A DNA stretch of 64,000 bases from Emergencia timonensis (GTDB taxonomy: Bacteria; Bacillota; Clostridia; Peptostreptococcales; Anaerovoracaceae): the NCBI RefSeq assembly GCF_900086585.1, contig NZ_FLKM01000009.1, forward strand, positions 1 through 64,000, written 5' to 3'. Below, piece after piece: positions 1-7,528 of the stretch. Every line of letters begins with the position of its first letter. The stretch's first letter is position 1. A model generated the notes under the pieces. The model worked only from the letters and a program-made list of their open reading frames with translations. It was not told the DNA's origin and did not search any database. The position numbers and the translations under genes were made by a program.

Positions 1-63
1 GGCCGGAGGTGGAAGCATGGCAACATGCGGAGCTGACCGGTACTAATAGGTCGAGCACTTGAC
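1..63 (+). rRNA. 23S rRNA, 3' end (partial)
   Basis: The first bases contain the conserved end of bacterial 23S rRNA (GGTACTAATAGGTCGAGCAC followed by TTGACC). The rest of the gene lies before the window. A spacer of about 200 bases without a tRNA separates it from the 5S gene, so this is the tail of an rRNA operon. The exact 3' end is estimated. Confidence 0.9.
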
Positions 64-263
64 CAGTGGTTTCAAGGAGAGTGTAGGTAGGATAGACGTT
101 GTTCAGTATTGAGGGTATCCTCAGAAACAGAATATCTGCGGAGGGATCTGCATGGCATGGTGTGAGGCAGCCGATGACGGCGAGTGCATGTACTGACGGT
201 ACATAAACGAGGCGGAGGAAGGCGGCAGCGCAGCAGGGCGGGCAGATAACCGGCAGAGAGAAA

Positions 264-380
264 TCCGGTGACAACAGCGGGGAGGGCACACCTGTTCCCA
301 TCTCGAACACAGCAGTTAAGCTCCCCAGCGCTGATGATACTTGGCGGGCAGCCGCCTGGGAAAGTAGGACGTTGCCGGTT
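264..380 (+). rRNA. 5S rRNA
   Basis: About 117 bases with the 5S hallmarks: complementary ends (TCCGGTGACA near the start, GTTGCCGG at the end), the internal CCCATCTCGAACACAGCAGT block and AGCTCCCCAGCGCTGATGAT. It follows the 23S tail and is followed directly by an intrinsic terminator. Confidence 0.92.
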
Positions 381-390
381 TTCTTAAAGA

Positions 391-419
391 AGCAAGCTAC
401 ATTCGTGGCTTGCTTTTTT
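391..419 (+). terminator. rRNA operon terminator
   Basis: AGCAAGC and GCTTGCT form a stem around a short loop, followed by a T-run. It lies directly after the 5S gene. Confidence 0.8.
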
Positions 420-440
420 CGTGCTAACGGCCGCATAACC

Positions 441-715
441 AGAACACTTGAATCTCTACTTTTCTCAAAGGTGTATTTATGGTATAATGGTTCTACGATT
501 TTACGGCGTTGCCGCAAAGTAAGAACCATTGAATCGCATGCTGCGATTGTATATATAGAGGAATGCACGCGGTATAATGGTTCTACGATTTTACGGCGTT
601 GCCGCAAAGTAAGAACCATTGAATCGCATGCTGCGATTGTATATATAGAGGAATGCACGCGGTATAATGGTTCTATGATTTTACGACGTTGTCGCAAGGT
701 AAGAACCATTGAATG
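441..715 (+). repeat. Structured 90-bp tandem repeat, locus A
   Basis: Two identical 90-base units (481-570, 571-660) are followed by a diverged partial unit (661-715) and preceded by a degenerate one (441-480). Each full unit contains TATAAT, an 8-bp stem (487-494 with 522-529), a 4-bp inner hairpin (CGGC at 504-507 with GCCG at 511-514) and a second inverted repeat around AATCGCA/TGCGATT. In the third unit the inner hairpin has become CGAC/GTCG, a compensatory change that keeps the pairing. Related copies lie at 4761-5049 and 29430-29541. An open frame that crosses the region is a by-product of the repeat. Confidence 0.85.
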
Positions 716-757
716 AAATTAATTTGATTATTTTGGGTGAAAGGGAGGTATAGTTAA

Positions 758-868
758 ATGATGCTGTTTTTAAAAGTGATATTTTGTGTACTGCTCTGTT
801 GCCCGCTCGCTTATGTTGTAACATATCTTTTTACAAAAATCGTTGATGATGCCACAAACAAGCATTAG
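758..868 (+). CDS. Small predicted membrane protein (36 aa)
   Basis: This short frame starts with two ATG codons eight bases after a strong AGGGAGGT ribosome-binding site. It encodes about 22 hydrophobic residues followed by a charged tail (KIVDDATNKH), the shape of a single-pass membrane peptide. It ends eleven bases before tmk, and its stop region supplies the tmk ribosome-binding site, so the two are probably cotranscribed. I recognise no family. The good ribosome-binding site and position favour a real gene, but only conservation would prove it. Confidence 0.5.
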   Translation: MMLFLKVIFCVLLCCPLAYVVTYLFTKIVDDATNKH

Positions 869-878
869 GAGATACATT

Positions 879-1508
879 ATGGACAAAGGACTTTTTATCA
901 CTTTGGAGGGACCAGATGGTTCAGGAAAGTCAACGCAAATAGAATATTTAAGAGAATACTTTCATGGTAAGGGGATTGAAACGGTGCTTACCAGAGAACC
1001 TGGTGGGACAGAGATTGGAGAAAAGCTTCGAGATATCATTTTGGACAAAGGAAACTGCGAGATGTGTGATATGACTGAAGCGCTGCTCTATGCAGCTTCG
1101 AGAGCTCAACACGTAAATCAACTGATAAAACCATCATTAGAAGCAGGAAAAGTCGTAGTCTGTGACCGGTTTATCGATTCTAGTATTGCCTATCAGGGAT
1201 ATGGCAGAAAACTTGGCGATGCAGTGCGCGTTATCAATGAGCTTGCTGTAGACGGATGCATGCCGGATTTGACTTTTTTGATGGAGATTTCTCCTGAGAT
1301 TGGAAAGTCGAGGATTAAATCAGAAAGCCAGGATAGGCTGGAACAAGAAAAGATTGAATTTCACAACAGAGTTTATGCGGGATACAGAGAAATCGCCAGG
1401 TTCTATCCGGCGCGATTTGCAGAAATTGACGCGGCGAGAGATAAGCTTTCTATAAAGAAAGACATCCTTAGGCGAATCGAAAAAATTTTAAACGACAGAG
1501 GTTTTTAA
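879..1508 (+). CDS. tmk: Thymidylate kinase
   Basis: Phosphorylates dTMP to dTDP with ATP in the cytosolic dTTP pathway. The 209-residue product has the P-loop GPDGSGKST near the N-terminus, the DR motif in CDRFIDSSIAYQG, and the usual family length. I choose the ATG at 879 over an in-frame ATG at 843 because AGGAGA lies just before it and MDKGLFITLEG matches the normal Tmk start. The stop overlaps the next gene by one base (TAATG), so translation is probably coupled to the DNA polymerase III subunit gene. This tmk-holB-ricT order is common in Firmicutes. Confidence 0.95.
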   Translation: MDKGLFITLEGPDGSGKSTQIEYLREYFHGKGIETVLTREPGGTEIGEKLRDIILDKGNCEMCDMTEALLYAASRAQHVNQLIKPSLEAGKVVVCDRFIDSSIAYQGYGRKLGDAVRVINELAVDGCMPDLTFLMEISPEIGKSRIKSESQDRLEQEKIEFHNRVYAGYREIARFYPARFAEIDAARDKLSIKKDILRRIEKILNDRGF

Positions 1509-2317
1509 TGTCATTACGAGACTATAATGAATATAAAAGGCTGATCGAAAGAATCAGCAAGGCAATTATAAATGCCAACGTTTCTCATGCATATATCATT
1601 GAAGGTGACAGCTGTATCGACAAAGAGGCCTTTGCTAAGGACTTTATCAAAGCCGTCCTCTGCTTGGAGGAACCGGGGTTCGGATGTGACAGATGTGTAA
1701 ACTGCCGGAAGATTGACCATGATAATTATGAAGATATGTACATTCTGCGGGCAGACGAGTTATCTCTAAAGGATGCTGCAGTTTCTGGACTGCAGGAAAA
1801 TCTAAAGAATAAACCCTCTGCCGGCAATCGAAATATTGCCATTATAGAAGGGGCAGACTCTATGACGCCAAGGGCGCAAAACAGATTGCTGAAGACTTTG
1901 GAAGAACCCAATCCGGGAACCATTATCATTTTGCTCTCAGAGAATACGGAGAATTTACTGCAGACGATTACGTCTCGCTGTATCATCTATCGTTTGGGGA
2001 ATTTTGTACAAAGTAATCAAAACGACAAGCTGGCCTTTGCGCAGAAAATCATAGACATGGTCTTAGAAGGCTGCTATTTCTGTGATTTGAAGGAAACGCT
2101 GACCAAAGGCGTGAAAGACCGAAAGGAAGCCTTTATGCTGTTAGATGGTCTTGAGAGGCTGTTTAGCGGAGACATGGCAGGAGACGACACCGGGGCGATG
2201 AGAAAAGAAAAAATTATTGAGAATGTAAGATACGTAGAGGAAGCGAGAAGAGACTTGCTGGCTAACGTAAACTATAAATATGCAATCAGAAATTTAATTC
2301 TGAAAATTGGAGGATAA
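1508..2317 (+). CDS. holB: DNA polymerase III delta' subunit
   Basis: A clamp-loader subunit that helps open the sliding clamp at replication forks. The 269-residue product has the AAA+ clamp-loader fold without a working Walker A, as expected for delta'. It shows a cysteine-rich zinc module (C-x8-C-x2-C-x2-C in the first 65 residues), the sensor-like segment AQNRLLKTLEEPNPGT and the SRC motif (TSRC). It is somewhat short for the family, with a reduced C-terminal domain. It overlaps tmk by one base and is followed after five bases by ricT. Confidence 0.9.
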   Translation: MSLRDYNEYKRLIERISKAIINANVSHAYIIEGDSCIDKEAFAKDFIKAVLCLEEPGFGCDRCVNCRKIDHDNYEDMYILRADELSLKDAAVSGLQENLKNKPSAGNRNIAIIEGADSMTPRAQNRLLKTLEEPNPGTIIILLSENTENLLQTITSRCIIYRLGNFVQSNQNDKLAFAQKIIDMVLEGCYFCDLKETLTKGVKDRKEAFMLLDGLERLFSGDMAGDDTGAMRKEKIIENVRYVEEARRDLLANVNYKYAIRNLILKIGG

Positions 2318-2322
2318 AATAG

Positions 2323-3258
2323 ATGGTAAGAGTAGCAGGGGTAAGGTTTAAGAATGCCGGAAAAGTATATTACTTTGATCCCGATCAGTTTGAAGTAAAA
2401 TTAAATGACAATGTAATCGTAGAAACCGCCAGAGGACTGGAGTTTGGCACGGTTACAATGGAGATAACAGAGATTAAGGAAGACGACGTGGTACAGCCGC
2501 TGAAGAAGATTGTCAGAATCGCAGGCGAAGAGGACGAAAAGCGTCACGAAGAGAATGAGAAAAAAAAGTCTAAGGCCTTAAACCTTTGTCAGGAAAAAAT
2601 TGAAAAACATGGATTAGAGATGAAACTGATCGACGTTGAATATACTTTTGACAACAATAAGATTATTTTCTATTTCACGGCAGATGGGAGAGTCGACTTT
2701 AGAGAGCTGGTAAAAGATTTGGCCAGTGTATTTAAGATGAGAATTGAGCTGAGACAGATTGGCGTCAGAGATGAAGCGAAAATGCTGGGAGGGATCGGTT
2801 CCTGCGGCAAAAGCCTTTGCTGCAGCACATGGCTTTCTGACTTTGAGCCGGTTTCTATCAAAATGGCTAAGGTGCAGAATCTTCCTCTCAACCCGACCAA
2901 AATATCGGGTATCTGCGGAAGACTGATGTGCTGTTTAAAGTATGAAAACGATGTATATATGGAACTGCGCAAGGGCCTGCCTGACCATGGAGAAAAAGTA
3001 AAGACCAAAGACGGCATGGGAAAAGTAGTGGACACCAATATACTGGAGAGTAAGGTCAAAGTCAGACTATATACCAATGAAAAAGACGACGACGGTGAAC
3101 AGAAGCTGGGAACTGATATTTATACTTACAAAAAAGATGAAATTAAGAGATTGGGACAGCACAAGAAACATAATAATAGTAATACGAATACCAACAATAT
3201 TCTGGAAGAAGTCGATGAGGAGTATATCGACGAGTTGAAAGAATTAATAAAGGAATAG
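2323..3258 (+). CDS. ricT: PSP1-domain protein RicT (YaaT)
   Basis: In Bacillus subtilis RicT (YaaT) forms a complex with RicA and RicF that carries Fe-S clusters and promotes mRNA maturation through RNase Y, with effects on sporulation and competence. This 311-residue protein has the conserved PSP1 core with paired cysteine motifs (GSCGKSLCCS and GICGRLMCC, roughly residues 155-210) that bind the clusters. The C-terminal tail is rich in Asn, Thr and Glu and looks disordered. It sits between holB and a methyltransferase, as in other Firmicutes. Confidence 0.92.
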   Translation: MVRVAGVRFKNAGKVYYFDPDQFEVKLNDNVIVETARGLEFGTVTMEITEIKEDDVVQPLKKIVRIAGEEDEKRHEENEKKKSKALNLCQEKIEKHGLEMKLIDVEYTFDNNKIIFYFTADGRVDFRELVKDLASVFKMRIELRQIGVRDEAKMLGGIGSCGKSLCCSTWLSDFEPVSIKMAKVQNLPLNPTKISGICGRLMCCLKYENDVYMELRKGLPDHGEKVKTKDGMGKVVDTNILESKVKVRLYTNEKDDDGEQKLGTDIYTYKKDEIKRLGQHKKHNNSNTNTNNILEEVDEEYIDELKELIKE

Positions 3259-3262
3259 CAAT

Positions 3263-4003
3263 ATGAATTTACGTCTGGATGAGACCGGATTTGGAAGCCT
3301 GAAGATCTTTCAAAATCCAGAGGAATTTTGTTATGGAGTGGATGCGGTTTTGTTGGCAGGCTTTGCGGCTGAAGCAGCAGCTAAAAAGCGGCGCCAATGC
3401 AAAATCATGGATCTGGGGACTGGTACAGGGATTGTACCTCTGATTCTCTCCCACAAAACGGAAGCAGACTTTATAGGCGGTATTGAAGTACAGAAAAATT
3501 CCTGGCAGATAGCCGTAAAAAATGCAGAATACAACAACTTGACAGATCGGCTTCGTTTTTTCCACAGCGACGTCAAAGGGTTTGGCAGAGGAAATGGGAA
3601 AGGGACCTTTGACGTGGTCACTTCAAATCCTCCTTATACAGCTGGCGCAGGCGGTATAGAGAGCAGCAACAAAGCGAAGTCCATTGCCAGACATGAGACA
3701 ACCGCGTCTTTAGACGATTTTGTTAGGACCGCATCAGTTTTGCTCAGGGACAAAGGGGACTTCTACATGGTTCATAGGCCGACGCGCTTGGTGGACATCT
3801 GCACCAGCTGCAGGAGGCACCATCTTGAGCCCAAAGAACTCTGTTTCGTCAGTGGCAAACCTTTTGAGAAATCGAACATCATATTAATTCACTGTACAAA
3901 GTATGGGAATCCGGAATTACGCATATTAGACCCATTATTTGTACATAATGAAGATGGAAGTTATTCACAAGAAATTCTAAAATTATATGAGAAATTACCT
4001 TGA
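3263..4003 (+). CDS. tRNA1(Val) A37 N6-methyltransferase-like (TrmN6/YabB)
   Basis: A class I SAM-dependent methyltransferase of 246 residues. The SAM-binding loop reads DLGTGTGIVPL (about residues 48-58), followed by the catalytic NPPY motif of N6-adenine and N5-glutamine methyltransferases in TSNPPYTAG (about residues 121-129). Length and order match the YabB/TrmN6 group, which methylates tRNA adenine 37. It starts four bases after ricT and is the last gene of the tmk cluster. The exact substrate is inferred from family and context. Confidence 0.85.
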   Translation: MNLRLDETGFGSLKIFQNPEEFCYGVDAVLLAGFAAEAAAKKRRQCKIMDLGTGTGIVPLILSHKTEADFIGGIEVQKNSWQIAVKNAEYNNLTDRLRFFHSDVKGFGRGNGKGTFDVVTSNPPYTAGAGGIESSNKAKSIARHETTASLDDFVRTASVLLRDKGDFYMVHRPTRLVDICTSCRRHHLEPKELCFVSGKPFEKSNIILIHCTKYGNPELRILDPLFVHNEDGSYSQEILKLYEKLP

Positions 4004-4008
4004 AACGG

Positions 4009-4037
4009 TTGCTATTATATGGTAAAAACGGTATAAT
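4009..4037 (+). promoter_or_regulatory. Sigma-A-type promoter
   Basis: TTGCTA (4009-4014) and TATAAT (4032-4037) are spaced by 17 bases, 31 bases before the DUF948-type gene. The -35 box overlaps the end of the preceding coding region. Confidence 0.6.
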
Positions 4038-4068
4038 ACTCCATAGACGGGATAAGGAGGTTCTGACT

Positions 4069-4422
4069 ATGATAACAATCAATGTAAAATCAGCATTAAT
4101 TTACCTGCTGTTCATTGCACTCATTATTTTGGTCATTTATCTTACTTTGTTGGCAAAGAACCTGATTAAGACAATAAAGGAAACGAATAAGATATTGGCG
4201 GATACTTCAGTCATATCTGGGATTGCGGCAGACAAGGCGACACAAGTTGATGCAATTGTTGACGACGTGCAGTCGGCAGTTTCTGATTTGTCGCAAGCCG
4301 TGAAGGGGCAGCAGAACTTCGTTGGCGCCCTTTCTAATATAGTAAAGGCAATTGGCTCTTTGGTCGCAATCTTTAAGAAAGATGCGGATGATGGAGAGAC
4401 CGCCCAAAAGAGAAAAAAGTAG
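4069..4422 (+). CDS. DUF948 (YtxG-like) membrane-anchored protein
   Basis: This 117-residue protein has one N-terminal membrane helix (about residues 8-30) followed by a long heptad-rich region that should form a cytoplasmic coiled coil, and a lysine-rich C-terminus. This is the layout of DUF948 proteins such as B. subtilis YtxG, linked to general stress. The start at 4069 is chosen over an upstream in-frame start because AAGGAGG precedes it and a TATAAT promoter lies inside the longer frame. The molecular role is unknown. Confidence 0.7.
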   Translation: MITINVKSALIYLLFIALIILVIYLTLLAKNLIKTIKETNKILADTSVISGIAADKATQVDAIVDDVQSAVSDLSQAVKGQQNFVGALSNIVKAIGSLVAIFKKDADDGETAQKRKK

Positions 4423-4449
4423 TGTATTCGGTTTGAAAGGAGTTTTGTT

Positions 4450-4692
4450 ATGAAAGCAACAGGGATTGTAAGACCAGTGGATGCCCTCGGAAGAGTGGTA
4501 ATACCAGTAGAACTTAGAAGAAATTTAGGAATTAAAACAGAGGATTCTTTAGAAATTTTTGTAGATGGCCAGTACATCATGCTGAAGAAGTATGAACCAT
4601 CGTGTGTATTCTGCGGTGAAGTAAATGATGTAAAGCTTATCCATGGCAAGACAGTTTGTTCTAAGTGTATCGAGGAAATGAAGAAGTTATAA
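4450..4692 (+). CDS. AbrB-family regulator with zinc ribbon
   Basis: An 80-residue protein. Residues 1-48 form the swapped-hairpin AbrB DNA-binding domain (GIVRPVDALGRVVIPVELRR). The C-terminus carries CVFCGE and CSKC, a four-cysteine zinc ribbon typical of clostridial AbrB/SpoVT-like regulators. AbrB-type proteins are dimeric or tetrameric transition-state regulators. It lies downstream of the DUF948 gene and is closed by a strong terminator. The target genes cannot be read from the sequence. Confidence 0.88.
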   Translation: MKATGIVRPVDALGRVVIPVELRRNLGIKTEDSLEIFVDGQYIMLKKYEPSCVFCGEVNDVKLIHGKTVCSKCIEEMKKL

Positions 4693-4701
4693 ATTGTTAG
4701 C

Positions 4702-4730
4702 AAAAAAGCCTGAACAGCCAGGCTTTTTTT
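4702..4730 (+). terminator. Terminator after the AbrB gene
   Basis: AAAAAAGCCTG and CCAGGCTTTTTT form a near-perfect A/T-flanked stem with a four-base loop. Confidence 0.9.
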
Positions 4731-4760
4731 CATCTTTTGTTGAAATAAAGGGGAATAATT

Positions 4761-5049
4761 AGTATACTATTAATATGATGATTCCATCGTCTTTCAGCAT
4801 CATTCTAAGGTCGGAATCATTGAATCATGAATTTGGTGGTATTTTATAGGAATATTCATGATATAATAGTTCCAGGATCTTCCGGCGTTGCCGTAAGGTA
4901 GGAACTATTGAATCATGACGCACGATTCTAATTTCAGAGGAAGAGTCATGGTATAATGAACGCACGATTTTAACAGCGTTGCTGCAAGGAAGCGTTCATT
5001 GAATCATGACATCCGATTCTAATTTTAGAGGAAGTGTCATGGTATAATA
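4761..5049 (+). repeat. Structured repeat, locus B (three units upstream of murA)
   Basis: Three diverged units of the family seen at 441-715. Stem 1 is ATGATTCC/GGAATCAT (4778-4785 with 4813-4820), ATAGTTCC/GGAACTAT (4866-4873 with 4901-4908) and ATGAACGC/GCGTTCAT (4956-4963 with 4992-4999). The sequences differ but stay perfectly complementary. The inner hairpin is CGGC/GCCG in unit 2 and CAGC/GCTG in unit 3. A second stem pairs CATGAC with GTCATG (4914-4919 with 4945-4950) and CATGACA with TGTCATG (5005-5011 with 5035-5041). The last unit ends in GGTATAAT 19 bases before the murA start. Confidence 0.88.
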
Positions 5050-5066
5050 GCTAATGGAGGAGAGAA

Positions 5067-6332
5067 GTGGCGAAATTTTTAGTTCAGAAAAGTGAGCCAT
5101 TAAATGGAGAAGTAGTAATCAGTGGCGCAAAAAACGCAGTACTTCCGTTGATGGCAGCTGCCATTTTGGCAGAGGACAAATGTGTAATCAGAGACGTGCC
5201 GGCACTTCGTGACGTAGATGTCATGAAAGAAATCTTAAAGTCTCTTGGTTCCAAAATTAAAGAAATAGAAGAATCAGTAATTGAGATAGAAACAAAAGAA
5301 ATCCTGAGCAACGAGGCAGATTTTGACTTGGTTAGCAAAATGAGAGCGTCCTTTTTAGTGATGGGGCCTTTGCTTGCGAGAGTTGGAAGAGCAAAGGTTC
5401 ATTCCCCCGGAGGATGTACAATCGGCGCCAGACCAATCGATTTGCACTTAAAAGGATTTGAAGCCTTAGGTGCGGAGATCATTGTAAAAGACAATTACGT
5501 AGAAGCAGTTGCAGGTGAAGAAGGACTCATTGGAAGCAGCATCTATTTGGACTTTCCAAGTGTAGGAGCGACAGAAAATATTATGACTGCCGCTGTGCTA
5601 GCCAAGGGAACAACCTACATCGAAAATGCAGCGGAAGAACCGGAAATTGTCGACCTTGCAAATTTTCTCAATAAAATGGGCGCAAGGATCAAAGGTGCTG
5701 GTACAGATACCATCAAAATCGAAGGGGTAGAGCATTTAAGAGGCTCTGAACATACGGTTATTCCAGACAGAATTGAAACTGGTACATTTATGCTGGCGGC
5801 AGCAATTACTCACGGACAGATGCTCATTAGAAATGTGGTTCCAGATCATGTGAAACCGATTACAGCCAAACTCCGTGAATGCGGCGTTACCGTAGAGATG
5901 TCGGACGAAGGCATGTATGTGTTAGCAGATGACCGAGATTTGGCTGCGACGGATATCAAGACGCTTCCCTATCCGGGTTTCCCTACAGACATACAGTCTC
6001 CGTTTATGGCTTTCCTGACAACGGTAGAGGGTTCTAGCAATGTTATCGAAACTGTTTTTGAAAACAGATTCATGCATGTTGCAGAACTAAACCGTATGGG
6101 GGCCAACATCAAAACGGAAGGCAATCGTGCGATGATTCAAGGCGGAAAAATGCTGGAAGGCGCCCAAGTGATTGCGACTGATCTAAGAGCTGGGGCGGCA
6201 CTAGTTCTTGCAGGATTAGTAGCGCAGGGAACTACAGAGATTTCCGAAATTTACCACATAGAACGTGGATACGAGAAATTTGTGGAAAAATTCAGAGCTT
6301 TAGGAGCAAATATCCTCAGGCTGGAAGATTAA
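5067..6332 (+). CDS. murA: UDP-N-acetylglucosamine 1-carboxyvinyltransferase
   Basis: Transfers enolpyruvate from PEP to UDP-GlcNAc, the first committed step of peptidoglycan synthesis. The 421-residue product has catalytic Lys22 in GAKNAVLPLMA, the fosfomycin-target Cys117 in HSPGGCTIGARPIDLHLKG, and the normal length. The start is GTG at 5067 after GGAGG (5056-5060). Structured-repeat locus B lies directly upstream and supplies a TATAAT (5043-5048). If that is the promoter, the leader would be only about a dozen bases. Confidence 0.96.
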   Translation: MAKFLVQKSEPLNGEVVISGAKNAVLPLMAAAILAEDKCVIRDVPALRDVDVMKEILKSLGSKIKEIEESVIEIETKEILSNEADFDLVSKMRASFLVMGPLLARVGRAKVHSPGGCTIGARPIDLHLKGFEALGAEIIVKDNYVEAVAGEEGLIGSSIYLDFPSVGATENIMTAAVLAKGTTYIENAAEEPEIVDLANFLNKMGARIKGAGTDTIKIEGVEHLRGSEHTVIPDRIETGTFMLAAAITHGQMLIRNVVPDHVKPITAKLRECGVTVEMSDEGMYVLADDRDLAATDIKTLPYPGFPTDIQSPFMAFLTTVEGSSNVIETVFENRFMHVAELNRMGANIKTEGNRAMIQGGKMLEGAQVIATDLRAGAALVLAGLVAQGTTEISEIYHIERGYEKFVEKFRALGANILRLED

Positions 6333-6341
6333 CGGATAAAC

Positions 6342-6368
6342 GAGCAGACCGGATACGGTCTGCTTTTT
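6342..6368 (+). terminator. murA terminator
   Basis: GCAGACC and GGTCTGC form a stem with a five-base loop, followed by five T. Confidence 0.88.
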
Positions 6369-6373
6369 ATAAC

Positions 6374-6408
6374 ATAGGAAATATTGTCCGAAGGACGTAT
6401 TTCCGTAT
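6374..6408. repeat. Nested palindromic repeat
   Basis: ATAGGAAATA pairs with TATTTCC-TAT around an inner GTCC-GAA-GGAC hairpin. A related copy with the same inner hairpin lies at 25170-25200, and a perfect palindrome with the same outer arm at 29311-29334. Confidence 0.6.
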
Positions 6409-6455
6409 GTTTCAAAGAACGTACCTTACGAAGCGTCGCCCCTTGTGGGCGACAT

Positions 6456-6495
6456 GAGTGCATAGGAGCGACGCTCCGTTATGCACTCGTTTTTT
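6456..6495 (+). terminator. Long hairpin with T-run overlapping the end of spoIID
   Basis: GAGTGCATA and TATGCACTC enclose a GGAGCG-AC-GCTCC inner stem, followed by TTTTTT. Oriented this way it would stop transcripts coming from murA before they run into the oppositely oriented spoIID gene. A second small hairpin (GTCGCC/GGGCGAC, 6433-6452) precedes it. Confidence 0.65.
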
Positions 6496-7426
6496 ACTTG
6501 CTAACCGTCGTTCCCTTATAATAATGAGTCAGTATTTCTTTATAATCTTTGCCCTTTTTAGCCAGGCCGTTGGCTCCATATTGACTCATACCTACACCGT
6601 GGCCTGAACCGCTGCTGGTAATCGTAATTTTTTGCCCTTTGAAGGATATTTTGAACCTTGCCGAATAAAGTCCTAACGCACTTCTCACATCGGCCCCAGA
6701 GATGATTTTCTGGCCTACTTTGATGGATTTTACTCTCCCGCCCTTAGAGTGAGACTTGATTCGAATATTTGAGCGTTTAATCTTGCCGAAATTGAGTTCT
6801 GGCATATGCTCCTTTATTTTGGAGGAAAATGTGCTGATAGACATGGTCTGCTTTTCCTTTTTATGCGTGGCGCCCGGTTCATAAGAACTGGATACGCTGA
6901 CGAGATAAGGAAAGGAGCCGGAGAACACTTCTTCCGAGTTTTCGGTCTTACCGGCGCTGGAGGCAAAGTAAAGTGCGTGGGATGCCAGCTTACCGTCATA
7001 TAAAAGCACCTGGCCTTTTGTTTCGTTTACCGCGTCTTTGACCTTGGCAGAGATATTATCGCTTCTATATACCTGACAATGTACGGTGTCGCATAATTTT
7101 GCACCTGAATTGATACGCCCCAAAGCATACGTACGGCTGGCTACAGACTGCGCTTTCAGCGCTTCAGGTTCAAAGGCAGAGGGCATTTCTGAGGCGGTGA
7201 CACCTTGGACGTATTTTTCAAAGGGAATGGTCTCATATTTCTTTTTCTCAGTGATGTAGACCTTCACTGTCTTGGGTATTTCGCCTTTATAGGCGATACC
7301 GTCTTCGTGTTCGACGAGGCTGGGGAATAATTTGATGCTGACATAAGGCAGAAGTACGACGAGGAACAGCATACTCGCTATGTAAATTGCCACATGACGC
7401 ATATTGATTTTTCTTTGGTGAAACAT
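6494..7426 (-). CDS. spoIID: Stage II sporulation protein D (SpoIID/LytB)
   Basis: SpoIID is a membrane-anchored lytic transglycosylase that, with SpoIIP and SpoIIM, thins septal peptidoglycan and drives engulfment of the forespore. This 310-residue protein has one N-terminal transmembrane helix (about residues 10-32). The SpoIID domain follows, with the catalytic Glu region TASEMPSAFEPEALKAQSVA, a cysteine pair in LCDTVHCQVY and the C-terminal GHGVGMSQYGA motif. AGGAGG precedes the ATG at the normal distance. Its presence implies that the organism can sporulate. Confidence 0.93.
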   Translation of the reverse strand: MFHQRKINMRHVAIYIASMLFLVVLLPYVSIKLFPSLVEHEDGIAYKGEIPKTVKVYITEKKKYETIPFEKYVQGVTASEMPSAFEPEALKAQSVASRTYALGRINSGAKLCDTVHCQVYRSDNISAKVKDAVNETKGQVLLYDGKLASHALYFASSAGKTENSEEVFSGSFPYLVSVSSSYEPGATHKKEKQTMSISTFSSKIKEHMPELNFGKIKRSNIRIKSHSKGGRVKSIKVGQKIISGADVRSALGLYSARFKISFKGQKITITSSGSGHGVGMSQYGANGLAKKGKDYKEILTHYYKGTTVSK

Positions 7427-7460
7427 AAAGCTTATCCTCCTGCTTTAGTTTATGCTGATG

Positions 7461-7489
7461 TGGACAAAATAGACGTAAAAGTATATAAT
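7461..7489 (+). promoter_or_regulatory. Promoter of fbp
   Basis: TGGACA (7461-7466), a 17-base spacer and TATAAT (7484-7489), 40 bases before the fbp start. Confidence 0.7.
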
Positions 7490-7528
7490 TAAATGGACAA
7501 TGATTTATTCAAACGAAAGGAAGTATAA

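Noticed and set aside
481..715. Tandem repeats taken as a CRISPR array
   Set aside because: The units are adjacent and near identical over their full 90 bases. There are no unique spacers of constant length and no cas genes.
372..716. A 114-codon open frame after the 5S rRNA gene
   Set aside because: It starts inside the 5S gene and consists mostly of the translated 90-base repeat, so the protein repeats itself for trivial reasons. No ribosome-binding site.
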